A DNA stretch of 8,240 nucleotides from Flavobacteriales bacterium (GTDB taxonomy: Bacteria; Bacteroidota; Bacteroidia; Flavobacteriales_D; Sanyastnellaceae), in the NCBI GenBank assembly GCA_027488055.1, contig JAIYCK010000258.1, positions 1-8,240 of the forward strand, given 5' to 3'. Every line of letters starts with the position of its first letter. The stretch's first letter is position 1. Made by a program: the position numbers and the translations under genes. Below the pieces are notes generated by a model, which worked only from the letters and a program-made list of their open reading frames with translations, was not told the origin of the DNA and did no database searches. Shown in pieces: positions 1 through 5,745 of this stretch.

Positions 1-282
1 CAAGGTTATGGGTAAAGTGAGAACAGCTTCCTCGACCGAAGTGCTTGTTTGAGGTGCAATGGCCCATTGCACCTCCATATCAGCCATCACCTCTATATAA
101 GGTGTAGCAGTTCTGAACGTTAGGTCATCCTGCCATAATATGCCATCTACATAGATATCTATCACTTGCAGGGACTGATCAGGGCTGTTGTGAATGACCT
201 GAACTAGCGCAGTTTGTGCAATTGTGTGGAAAGAAGCAAAGCTCACACAAGCGGCAAACAGAAGTTTTTTAAAATGTCTCAT
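1..282 (-). CDS. Secreted DUF4397 domain protein, N-terminal part (cut by window edge)
   Basis: The frame opens at an ATG at 282-280 and stays open to the left edge, giving 94 residues without a stop. Residues 1-23 form a typical signal peptide: a basic start (MRHFKK), a hydrophobic core (LLFAACVSFASF) and a likely cleavage after TIAQ, so the protein probably enters the periplasm or is exported further. Residues 26-47 contain VQVIHNSPD followed by IDIYVDG, which matches the start of DUF4397 domains (typically a V-x-HxSPD...vDvyvdG pattern). DUF4397 is a beta-rich domain of unknown function, common in surface or secreted bacterial proteins. The rest of the gene, including any C-terminal sorting domain, lies outside the window. 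A weak -7-like box (TAATTTAG, minus strand, 308-315) precedes it. The family call is recognition by eye, not a profile search. Confidence 0.8.
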   Translation of the reverse strand, partial: MRHFKKLLFAACVSFASFHTIAQTALVQVIHNSPDQSLQVIDIYVDGILWQDDLTFRTATPYIEVMADMEVQWAIAPQTSTSVEEAVLTLPITL

Positions 283-292
283 TGGGGGCGGT

Positions 293-305
293 TGAAATAA
301 TTTCA
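293..305. promoter_or_regulatory. Short palindrome TGAAAT-A-ATTTCA in divergent spacer
   Basis: A perfect 6-bp inverted repeat around one central base lies 10 bp upstream of the DUF4397 start codon and 18 bp upstream of the small plus-strand ORF. Its position fits an operator between divergent genes, but a palindrome this short and AT-rich can arise by chance. No regulator is identified. Confidence 0.2.
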
Positions 306-322
306 GTCTAAATTAGTGGTTA

Positions 323-529
323 TTGAATGCTGAAAATTGGAGAACATGGATAATCCAGCATTTTCCGACTTTCAAACCCTATTCGAACGCAAAAGACGAT
401 TGTTGGTTTCGCTTGAAGGTTAAAAATCGAAAAAAAACAATTCGCCACATTGAAATTCACTGCCACGCAGAGAAAGGAGTAACTCCTCACATTGCAGATT
501 TTCCACATTGCTATTTGGCAACTTATTAA
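323..529 (+). CDS. Possible small protein with His/Cys-rich tail (doubtful)
   Basis: A 68-codon frame starts at TTG (323) just after an in-frame TAG at 314-316 and ends at TAA. No ATG lies early in the frame and no ribosome binding site is visible. The protein would be soluble, with no signal peptide or membrane segment. It has a basic middle (KVKNRKK, about residues 33-38) and a tail rich in possible metal ligands: H42, H46, C47, H48, H56, H62 and C63. I do not recognise the family. It sits 43 bp upstream of the DUF4197 lipoprotein gene on the same strand, so it could be co-transcribed with it. It could equally be a chance frame in an intergenic spacer: the alternative start, small size and absence of a clear promoter all count against it. 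Confidence 0.3.
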   Translation: MNAENWRTWIIQHFPTFKPYSNAKDDCWFRLKVKNRKKTIRHIEIHCHAEKGVTPHIADFPHCYLATY

Positions 530-561
530 ATTTAAGTAAAGTAAGTCTTGTTTGATCCCTG

Positions 562-569
562 TACATTTG
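562..569 (+). promoter_or_regulatory. Candidate -7 box TACATTTG before the DUF4197 gene
   Basis: This is an exact match to the Bacteroidota -7 consensus TAnnTTTG, ending 3 bp before the ATG at 573. I see no good TTTG -33 element about 19-21 bp upstream. If it is used, the transcript would start at or next to the ATG and be nearly leaderless. A less exact box, TAAATTTA, lies further upstream at about 527-534. Confidence 0.35.
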
Positions 570-572
570 GGC

Positions 573-1307
573 ATGAAAAAAATTATACTTGGCGCAATAT
601 GCTGCTCATTCGGACTCACTGCATGCGATCCGAAAACATTGGAAGGTGTATTGAATTCAATTCCGTCCACCACTCAAACCACTCCACTCACCAACGAAGA
701 AATCGTTAAAGGGCTGAAAGAAGCGCTCCGAGTGGGTGCACAAGCTGCAGTGAGTCGCACATCAGTCGAAAATGGGTTCTTGAATGATCCATTGATTCGC
801 ATTCCATTTCCCGCAGAAGCACAACAAGCGCGTGATTGGGCGATGAGTAAAGGGTTATCCAACCAAGTGAATACATTTGAAACAACGTTAAATAGAGCAG
901 CGGAAAAAGCATCCGCACAAGCTTTTCAGATTTTGGGTGATGCCATTGTGCAAATGACAGTGCAGGATGCGTATACCATTTTACATGGAGAAAAAAATGC
1001 AGCCACTTCTTATCTGCAGCGCACAACGACCACTTCTCTGAAGCAATCTTTTGGGCCGATTGTTAAAAAAGCCATCGAAGAGGTAGAGTTAACCAAATAC
1101 TGGGAACCCATTACCACGGGCTACAACGCCACCACCATGCTAACGGGCAAGCCCAAGGTGAATACAGATTTACAAGCGTATGTATTAGATAAAGCCTTGG
1201 TAGGACTGTTTACGCATGTCGCTCAGGAGGAGGAAAAAATTCGCAGTAATCCGGCAGCGCGGATCAACGAGATACTGAAAAAGGTATTTGGAAGTCTCGA
1301 CAAATAA
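573..1307 (+). CDS. DUF4197 domain lipoprotein
   Basis: A 244-residue protein of a conserved family of unknown function. I start it at the ATG at 573 rather than an in-frame TTG at 552, because the ATG gives a clean lipoprotein signal: MKKIILGAICCSFG, then the lipobox LTAC, so the mature protein would begin at Cys18 with a lipid anchor in the inner or outer membrane. The DUF4197 pattern follows along the whole length: a helix with LKEALRVGAQAAV, a short IRIPFP stretch, NRAAEKAS, then MTVQDAYTILHGEKNAATSY, FGPIVKKAIEEV, and a C-terminal block with the YVLDKALVGLF and EEEKIRSNPAARI elements, ending KKVFG. The length is usual for the family. The protein looks largely helical. It ends 6 bp before a terminator. 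The family identification is firm; the function is not known. Confidence 0.9.
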   Translation: MKKIILGAICCSFGLTACDPKTLEGVLNSIPSTTQTTPLTNEEIVKGLKEALRVGAQAAVSRTSVENGFLNDPLIRIPFPAEAQQARDWAMSKGLSNQVNTFETTLNRAAEKASAQAFQILGDAIVQMTVQDAYTILHGEKNAATSYLQRTTTTSLKQSFGPIVKKAIEEVELTKYWEPITTGYNATTMLTGKPKVNTDLQAYVLDKALVGLFTHVAQEEEKIRSNPAARINEILKKVFGSLDK

Positions 1308-1313
1308 GGTCAT

Positions 1314-1347
1314 AAAAAAACCCCGATTCAATGAATCGGGGTTTTTT
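1314..1347. terminator. Bidirectional rho-independent terminator
   Basis: CCCCGATTCA (1321-1330) and TGAATCGGGG (1332-1341) form a perfect 10-bp inverted repeat around a single base; the realistic hairpin is an 8-bp GC-capped stem with a 5-nt loop. It is flanked by seven A residues on the left (1314-1320) and six T residues on the right (1342-1347), so a U-tract follows the stem on both strands. It lies between the converging DUF4197 gene, whose stop is 6 bp away, and rplS, whose stop is about 20 bp away, and should end transcription of both. Confidence 0.93.
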
Positions 1348-1366
1348 ATTTCCTATTGGAAAAATA

Positions 1367-1735
1367 TTAGTTAGCGGTTTGAACCACTGGACGTTTTCTT
1401 TCTTGAATACGGCTGGCTTTACCAGTCAAGCTGCGCAAGTAGAAAATACGTGCTCTACGTACCTTACCGCGTTTGGTCACCGCAATTGCATCGATGAATG
1501 GAGAAGCGATTGGGAAAATACGCTCAACACCAATACCACCACTGATCTTGCGAACTGTGAAATTTTCTGTTGCACCAGAACCTCTGCGTTGAATCACGAC
1601 ACCCGCAAACTCTTGGATACGCTCTTTGTTACCCTCTACGATTTTGTAGCTTACAGTAACGCTATCACCAGCACCGAATGTCGGCCATTCTTTCACTGGG
1701 TTCAATCTTTTTTCTAATTCTTTAATGAAGTTCAT
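1367..1735 (-). CDS. rplS: Large ribosomal subunit protein bL19
   Basis: A 122-residue protein with the full L19 pattern: an N-terminal helix (MNFIKELEKR), then GAGDSVTVSYKIVEG, the RIQEFAGVVIQRRGSG strand-loop region, VRKISGGIGVERIFP, and the signature KVRRARIFYLRSLTGKASRI at about residues 91-110. L19 sits at the interface of the 50S and 30S subunits. The frame extends 10 codons further upstream, but the ATG at 1735 is the family start; the extension is non-conserved leader. Length is normal for the family, which is usually about 115-120 residues. In many bacteria rplS is in an operon with rpsP, rimM and trmD; here the upstream neighbour is an LpxL-like gene about 207 bp away, so rplS seems to be alone. 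It ends into the shared terminator at 1314-1347. Confidence 0.98.
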   Translation of the reverse strand: MNFIKELEKRLNPVKEWPTFGAGDSVTVSYKIVEGNKERIQEFAGVVIQRRGSGATENFTVRKISGGIGVERIFPIASPFIDAIAVTKRGKVRRARIFYLRSLTGKASRIQERKRPVVQTAN

Positions 1736-1810
1736 GACGTTGCAACTTAAAATGTTTGGCATCAAAAAAGGTTAATGCTACCTATTTTGAGGGGTGCAAT
1801 ATTACGCATA

Positions 1811-1850
1811 TTTTTTCGAATCATTGCTACCCGATCCAACTTTTTTCGAA
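1811..1850 (-). repeat. Twin TTCGAAAAAA boxes, 30 bp apart, upstream of rplS
   Basis: The 10-mer TTCGAAAAAA (minus-strand reading) occurs at 1841-1850 and again at 1811-1820, so the two copies repeat at exactly 30 bp, close to three helical turns. Each contains the palindrome TTCGAA followed by an A-run. They lie 76-115 bp upstream of the rplS start codon, in the roughly 207-bp non-coding spacer (1736-1942) after the LpxL-like gene. An imperfect -7 box (TAATATTG, one mismatch to TAnnTTTG) lies just downstream at about 1797-1804. A role in rplS control is inference. Confidence 0.35.
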
Positions 1851-1942
1851 AATACCCTCACTTTTATCTAATCTGTTTCCTTTCAACACTTTAAAGTCAT
1901 CTATGGCAAGGATGCTTTTCCCCCTTAAATCGAAGCTAAGCC

Positions 1943-2827
1943 TCACTTTTTCAGCCCTTTATAAAAGTCCGGAGTATGTTTCCACCTTTTGTGTGTCCAC
2001 AACCACAATTCGGGCTTACGATGGATATCTGCTTCCAGAATATCAAACAAGCGTTGAGTCAGTTCACCCTTTACAGCACTTTTGGGTTGATCCGAAACCA
2101 CTTCAAAAGTAATTTGATAGTACCCACGTTTTATTTTATCGATGTGCCCATAGACCAGAGGGCGACTCAATTCAGTTGCATATTTTTCGGCCCCGAATAA
2201 AGCAGCCGAATGAATCCCTAAAAACTGAATCCACACACATTTTTTGGGATCCGATGGAGATTGATCAAATGCCAATATCAACGCATCACATGGGTTATTG
2301 GTTTGAGCCATATAGTTGGCCGTTTCACGGGTAGGCACCATGTGCAGTCCAAAACGACTGCGTGAATCCCTGACTTTCTTGTCAAAAAAAGCATTGCTTA
2401 GCCGCTTGTAGACACCAATCAGCTGATGCTTCAGTGGAGCTGGTGCCGCCATGGCCCACAATTCCCAATTGGCATAATGACCACCCACCAAAATGACACT
2501 TTGATTGCGTTCGGCAAAGGCATTGATCACCTCTGGATTCACATGCTTCATGCGCGCCTGTGCCTCTTGAGCAGTGATGGAAAAATTCTTCAAGGATTCT
2601 ATCACCAAATCACAAAAATGTCTCATGAATTTTTTACGCAATGCTACCACCTCTTTCTCCGACAGATGAGGCAATGCTTTGCTGATATTGAATTCGATGA
2701 CCCTTTTGCGATAAGGCACCACATAACTTAGCACCACATAAAAAAAATCGGAAACCCCATAGAGCAACCAATAGGGCAATAAGCTAATGGGTTTAATGAT
2801 TAGCCAAAATAAGAGTGCACTCGCCAT
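1943..2827 (-). CDS. LpxL/HtrB-like lipid A acyltransferase (lysophospholipid acyltransferase superfamily)
   Basis: A 294-residue protein of the LpxL/HtrB/LpxM family, which moves an acyl chain from acyl-ACP to the Kdo-lipid A core at the inner membrane. Residues 1-38 hold an N-terminal hydrophobic anchor (LLFWLIIKPISLLPYWLLYG and then FFYVVLSYVV). The catalytic H-x4-E is in GGHYANWE (H117, E122), as in LpxL, followed by YKRLSN (140-145, matching the family's YrplkN-type motif), FDQSPSD (187-193) and the C-terminal ELWLWTHKRWK (273-283). Length is close to the usual 290-310. It starts 9 bp after the accD stop, on the same strand, so the two genes are almost certainly co-transcribed. The acyl chain and position on lipid A cannot be told from sequence; ornithine or other lipid acylation is a possible alternative. 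Confidence 0.9.
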   Translation of the reverse strand: MASALLFWLIIKPISLLPYWLLYGVSDFFYVVLSYVVPYRKRVIEFNISKALPHLSEKEVVALRKKFMRHFCDLVIESLKNFSITAQEAQARMKHVNPEVINAFAERNQSVILVGGHYANWELWAMAAPAPLKHQLIGVYKRLSNAFFDKKVRDSRSRFGLHMVPTRETANYMAQTNNPCDALILAFDQSPSDPKKCVWIQFLGIHSAALFGAEKYATELSRPLVYGHIDKIKRGYYQITFEVVSDQPKSAVKGELTQRLFDILEADIHRKPELWLWTHKRWKHTPDFYKGLKK

Positions 2828-2836
2828 AGGTGGGAA

Positions 2837-3694
2837 TTAAGCCACTGGATCTTTGAGCATCATACGCAGTGACAAGGCCAATTTCTGTTTGAGGTCCTTG
2901 CGCGCAACGATGTAATCGAGAAAGCCATGTTCCAAGACGAATTCAGCACTTTGAAAACCCTCGGGCAAATCTTTACCGATGGTTTCTTTTACAACCCTCG
3001 GGCCCGCGAATCCGATTAGGGCTTTGGGTTCGGCAATATTGATATCCCCCAACATGGCAAAAGAAGCCGTGACACCGCCTGTGGTAGGATCAGTCAAAAT
3101 AGAAACATATGGAAGTCCCGCTTCCGCTAAACGTGTCAACTTAGCAGATGTTTTGGCCATTTGCATCAATGAGAACCCTGCTTCCATCATGCGCGCTCCC
3201 CCACTCTTCGATATACAAATAAAGGGGATTCCATGCTGAATGGCATCATCCACTCCTTTGGCAAATTTTTCGCCAACCACCGAACCCATAGATCCGCCAA
3301 TGAAGGCAAAATCCATGCAAGCGATGACCGCCTCTACTCCATTGATTTTTCCCTTCGCTACGCGCAATGCATCTTTCAAACCCGTTTTGGCAATGGTGGT
3401 TTTGATCCTGTCTTTGTAATTCTTGGTGTCTACGAACTCCAATGGATCGCCACTTATAAGGTGGGATGCAATCTCTACGAATTCATTTTCATCAAACAAG
3501 ATGGAGAAATACTCCAATGATCCTATTTTCTCATGATAATCGCATTGTGTGCATGTCCAATTGTGATCGGAATGCTGCTCGCGACTCATTACGTTTTTGC
3601 ATTCAGGACATTGATACCAAAGTCCTTCGGGTATTTCCTTCTTTTCGCGACTATCGGTCGTGACTCCTTTTTTCTTTCTTTTAAACCAACTCAT
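2837..3694 (-). CDS. accD: Acetyl-CoA carboxylase carboxyltransferase subunit beta
   Basis: A 285-residue protein. With AccA it transfers CO2 from carboxybiotin on AccB to acetyl-CoA, giving malonyl-CoA, the first committed step of fatty acid synthesis in the cytoplasm. The N-terminal zinc ribbon is complete: C29-x2-C32 and C48-x2-C51, 15 residues apart. The crotonase-fold body follows, with FIGGSMGSVVGEK (131-143), the SGGARM oxyanion-type motif (164-169), TDPTTGGVTASFAMLGD (201-217) and GFAGPRV (228-234). The frame extends 10 codons upstream to 3724, but the ATG at 3694 gives the family N-terminus MSWFKRKKKG. An exact -7 box sits 50 bp before the ATG. Length and motifs are normal and nothing suggests damage. 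It heads a two-gene unit with the LpxL-like gene. Confidence 0.98.
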   Translation of the reverse strand: MSWFKRKKKGVTTDSREKKEIPEGLWYQCPECKNVMSREQHSDHNWTCTQCDYHEKIGSLEYFSILFDENEFVEIASHLISGDPLEFVDTKNYKDRIKTTIAKTGLKDALRVAKGKINGVEAVIACMDFAFIGGSMGSVVGEKFAKGVDDAIQHGIPFICISKSGGARMMEAGFSLMQMAKTSAKLTRLAEAGLPYVSILTDPTTGGVTASFAMLGDINIAEPKALIGFAGPRVVKETIGKDLPEGFQSAEFVLEHGFLDYIVARKDLKQKLALSLRMMLKDPVA

Positions 3695-3744
3695 TGTAGA
3701 TAGACAATTTGTGTTGAAGACCAACTTGAATCTGGTCAGGATCG

Positions 3745-3778
3745 CAAATGTAATACAAGCGAACGAATATCATAAAAC
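3745..3778 (-). promoter_or_regulatory. Candidate accD promoter (GTTTTA ... TACATTTG)
   Basis: On the minus strand, TACATTTG at 3752-3745 matches the Bacteroidota -7 consensus TAnnTTTG exactly. A partial -33 element, GTTTTA, lies at 3778-3773, about 20 bp upstream. Transcription would start near 3738-3742, leaving a leader of about 45 nt before the accD ATG. The 113-bp spacer after the secreted-protein gene holds no convincing terminator, so read-through from upstream may also feed accD. Confidence 0.5.
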
Positions 3779-3807
3779 TGATCTAGGATGCCGTCCTCGA
3801 AAGGCAA

Positions 3808-4743
3808 TCAGCGTAATACATTGATGTGCCCAACCTTGAGATGCTCAACGCCCTGATAATCATAGTATACAATGCGATATGCATATGGCAAATCGATGCG
3901 CCCGGTACCTGGAGTCCAAGCCTTGGACCAGTCGCGTGTCTCAAAAATGGCATTCCCAAGTGCATCATAGATAATCAAATGATATCGAGTGATATCGTGC
4001 CCCAGCGGCTGCCATGCTTCATTGATCGCGTCTTCGTTGGGAGTAAATGCATTTGGGATGAATAAATCGCTGGAACACACCAACTCCAACACCTCGAACC
4101 GCATGGAATCGACGCCACAGAAGTTGTTGGCAGTCAATTGATAGTTGCCTGCCTCATTGATCTCCAACCAAGAGCCCAAAGTATCATTCTGCCAATAGTA
4201 TGAGTCATAAGGCGATGGATCCACGCCTATGGTTGTGGATGTGCCAGCGCAGAGATCAATCAACGTATTTTCAGGAAGGTTGGGCGTTTCGCGATGCTCT
4301 ATTGCAATCGGAAAATAATATTCGCACGAACCCGACTCGGCCGTAAACACATAATCGCCTGCTTGATTGGTTTGCAATATGTTTTGTGCTCCAGGAATAT
4401 TCCAATCGCCTGGCCATTGGGGATCCAAAGTCAATGTTGTTCCGTCACAACTCACGGTATCCGCACCCAGCAGCCATTGAGGTTTTGGATGAATGATGAT
4501 TTGGGTGGTATCATAGAACACACACTCATTTTGCTCATAATACCAGTTCACCTGCGCACTTTCATACGTCAACCAAACTGGACTATAAGATCCATCGGAC
4601 CACCAAACTGATACAGGCAATTCCAGGAGCAATCCATCCGGCGCACACGCCTCATGCAAAGCTGGAAGATCCACCTCTGGAAAAACTTCTTCGATGACCA
4701 AAACAGTGTCGTTGAGCGTGCAACCATTGAACTCGATGGCCAC
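3808..4743 (-). CDS. C-terminal part of split secreted protein: Ig-like modules and CHU_C (T9SS type B) sorting domain
   Basis: This is the part after the TAG; the protein-like frame really begins at 4809, and the first possible start codon is a GTG at 4743. From the GTG, residues 1-225 hold Ig/PKD-like modules with the pattern seen in gliding-motility-associated proteins: a cysteine near each module start (SCDGTTLTLDP, LCAGTSTTIGVDPSP), a tryptophan or tyrosine core (YYWQND), and an ending such as AGDYVFTAESGSC or AGNYQLTANNFCG. Residues 226-311 are a CHU_C-type domain: DLFIPNAFTPN, then a strand pair around YHLIIYDALGNAIFE, and a final GHINVLR. Such domains direct proteins through the type IX secretion system to the cell surface. 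The domain departs from the usual wording (NEDAINEAW where NGDGINDtF is usual; DALGN where xRWGn is usual). Alone, this piece lacks a signal peptide and could not be exported. Confidence 0.65.
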   Translation of the reverse strand: MAIEFNGCTLNDTVLVIEEVFPEVDLPALHEACAPDGLLLELPVSVWWSDGSYSPVWLTYESAQVNWYYEQNECVFYDTTQIIIHPKPQWLLGADTVSCDGTTLTLDPQWPGDWNIPGAQNILQTNQAGDYVFTAESGSCEYYFPIAIEHRETPNLPENTLIDLCAGTSTTIGVDPSPYDSYYWQNDTLGSWLEINEAGNYQLTANNFCGVDSMRFEVLELVCSSDLFIPNAFTPNEDAINEAWQPLGHDITRYHLIIYDALGNAIFETRDWSKAWTPGTGRIDLPYAYRIVYYDYQGVEHLKVGHINVLR

Positions 4744-4809
4744 CGTATGCTCTCCATATGATAAATCGACTGAAGGCGCATCCAGCTCTTCATTCCAAAG
4801 GACATTGTA

Positions 4810-5745
4810 CTAAGGGGATGGAATGGTAAACGCAGCAGATTCATTGTGGCAAACAACAGTGTCTTGCAAAGGCACATAATTGGGCATGTGTCGCACTTCT
4901 ATGAGCACGGTGTCGGCTGCTATGCAACCTACATTGGCGCTGTCTCTGACCACGACTAGTTCCATGGTCATGTCGAAGTCCGATGCGTTGGACCATTGGA
5001 AATTGGGCTGTGCACTCGATGGATTATCGATGCCCGCATCTGGAATCCAGGTATAGTTGTAGTTGAACGCGGATGGCTGTCCCAACACAACAATCTCATT
5101 GCTACAAATTGAAAGATCGGGGCCCGCAAAAGCCGGTTGAGCAAGTTGAATGGCTTCACAAGCTGTAAGCGAAATATCGTCCAACCCAAAATCATTTCCC
5201 CCTGTTTGCCATTGATTGTTGATGATACACACTTCTAGTTCTGTGGACGTTCCGCTGTTCCAAGTAGCAGTAAAGGAGCTCCATCCTCCCGTAGCGATGA
5301 TGGAATCGGTGCTCCATACCCCATTGAAAGATGCGTACAATTGGGCCATGGGATGTGGATTAGAATTGTTGGTGACATCCCTTGTCCAAAATGAAAAGGT
5401 GTAGTCCGTTTGAGGCTGAACATTGTGCGTTTGACACCACACCTCAGAACCCAAAGCCCCCATTCCATTGGCTATAAAAAAACTACCAGATGGCGGATTG
5501 GTATGATCCGTACCCGCAAAACCACTGTGATAAAACACAGCATTGGTACCGATGGTATACGTATTCTCCGGGCAAAGTGGACATGTAAAAATACCCGTGA
5601 CATATTGCATATTGGACAAAAAGCCTGAGTTACCTGCACTGAAATCACCATTTGTGATCAAATCAACCTGCACCTCGCACGATCCGCATTGCGATCGCAG
5701 CATTACCGGTATGGCGAAACATATAAAAAAAACAAGCTTAGTCAT
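4810..5745 (-). CDS. N-terminal part of split secreted protein: signal peptide, lectin-like module and Ig-like module
   Basis: A 311-residue frame ending at the in-frame TAG. Residues 1-19 look like a Sec signal peptide (MTKLVFFICFAIPVMLRSQ); no good lipobox precedes C20. Residues 26-196 look like a jelly-roll, carbohydrate-binding or lectin-like module: LITNGDFSAGNSGF at the start, GSEVWCQTHNVQPQTDYTFS in the middle, and GGNDFGLDDISLTAC at the end, a layout seen in CenC-like and DUF642-like modules. Residues 206-285 form an Ig/PKD-like module beginning AGPDLSICSNEIVVLG and including NYTWIPDAGIDNPSSAQP. Two CxxC pairs (C20/C23, C55/C58) suggest disulfides. The ATG overlaps the stop of the upstream acyltransferase gene by 8 bp (ATGACTAA), so translation is probably coupled. 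Without the C-terminal domain the product would reach the periplasm but not be sorted by the type IX system. The sugar target, if any, is unknown. Confidence 0.75.
   Translation of the reverse strand: MTKLVFFICFAIPVMLRSQCGSCEVQVDLITNGDFSAGNSGFLSNMQYVTGIFTCPLCPENTYTIGTNAVFYHSGFAGTDHTNPPSGSFFIANGMGALGSEVWCQTHNVQPQTDYTFSFWTRDVTNNSNPHPMAQLYASFNGVWSTDSIIATGGWSSFTATWNSGTSTELEVCIINNQWQTGGNDFGLDDISLTACEAIQLAQPAFAGPDLSICSNEIVVLGQPSAFNYNYTWIPDAGIDNPSSAQPNFQWSNASDFDMTMELVVVRDSANVGCIAADTVLIEVRHMPNYVPLQDTVVCHNESAAFTIPSP

Larger units (their letters stand above)
3808..5745 (-). pseudogene. Secreted gliding-motility-associated C-terminal domain protein, split by one in-frame TAG
   Basis: Two long frames, 5745-4810 and 4809-3808, are in the same reading frame and separated only by a TAG at 4812-4810. 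Read through, they form one 645-residue protein: signal peptide, lectin-like module, repeated Ig/PKD-like modules, and a C-terminal type IX secretion sorting domain. The TAG falls inside one of the Ig-like modules: residues before it (VCHNESAAFTIPSP) and after it (YNVLWNEELDAPSVDLSYGEH) read as one such module. The 22 codons between the TAG and the first possible internal start (GTG at 4743) stay in protein-like sequence. The second part has no signal peptide of its own. Hence this is most simply a single gene with a nonsense change or a base-call error. A translated TAG is possible but has no independent support here. Confidence 0.7.

Noticed and set aside
320..673. Minus-strand frame of 117 codons opposite the small ORF and the DUF4197 start.
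   Set aside because: It starts inside the firmly identified DUF4197 gene on the other strand and shows no domain or signal.
1331..1717. Plus-strand frame of 128 codons across rplS.
   Set aside because: It lies opposite rplS, whose family is certain, and begins within the terminator.
1756..2112. Plus-strand frame of 118 codons across the rplS upstream spacer and the end of the LpxL-like gene.
   Set aside because: The second half is antisense to the LpxL-like gene and the first half is low-complexity, Ser/Phe/Leu-rich translation without a recognisable motif.
3977..3998. Near-tandem TGATATCG repeated 10 bp apart.
   Set aside because: It falls within codons for a CHU_C-domain stretch (GHDITRYH) and has only two copies.
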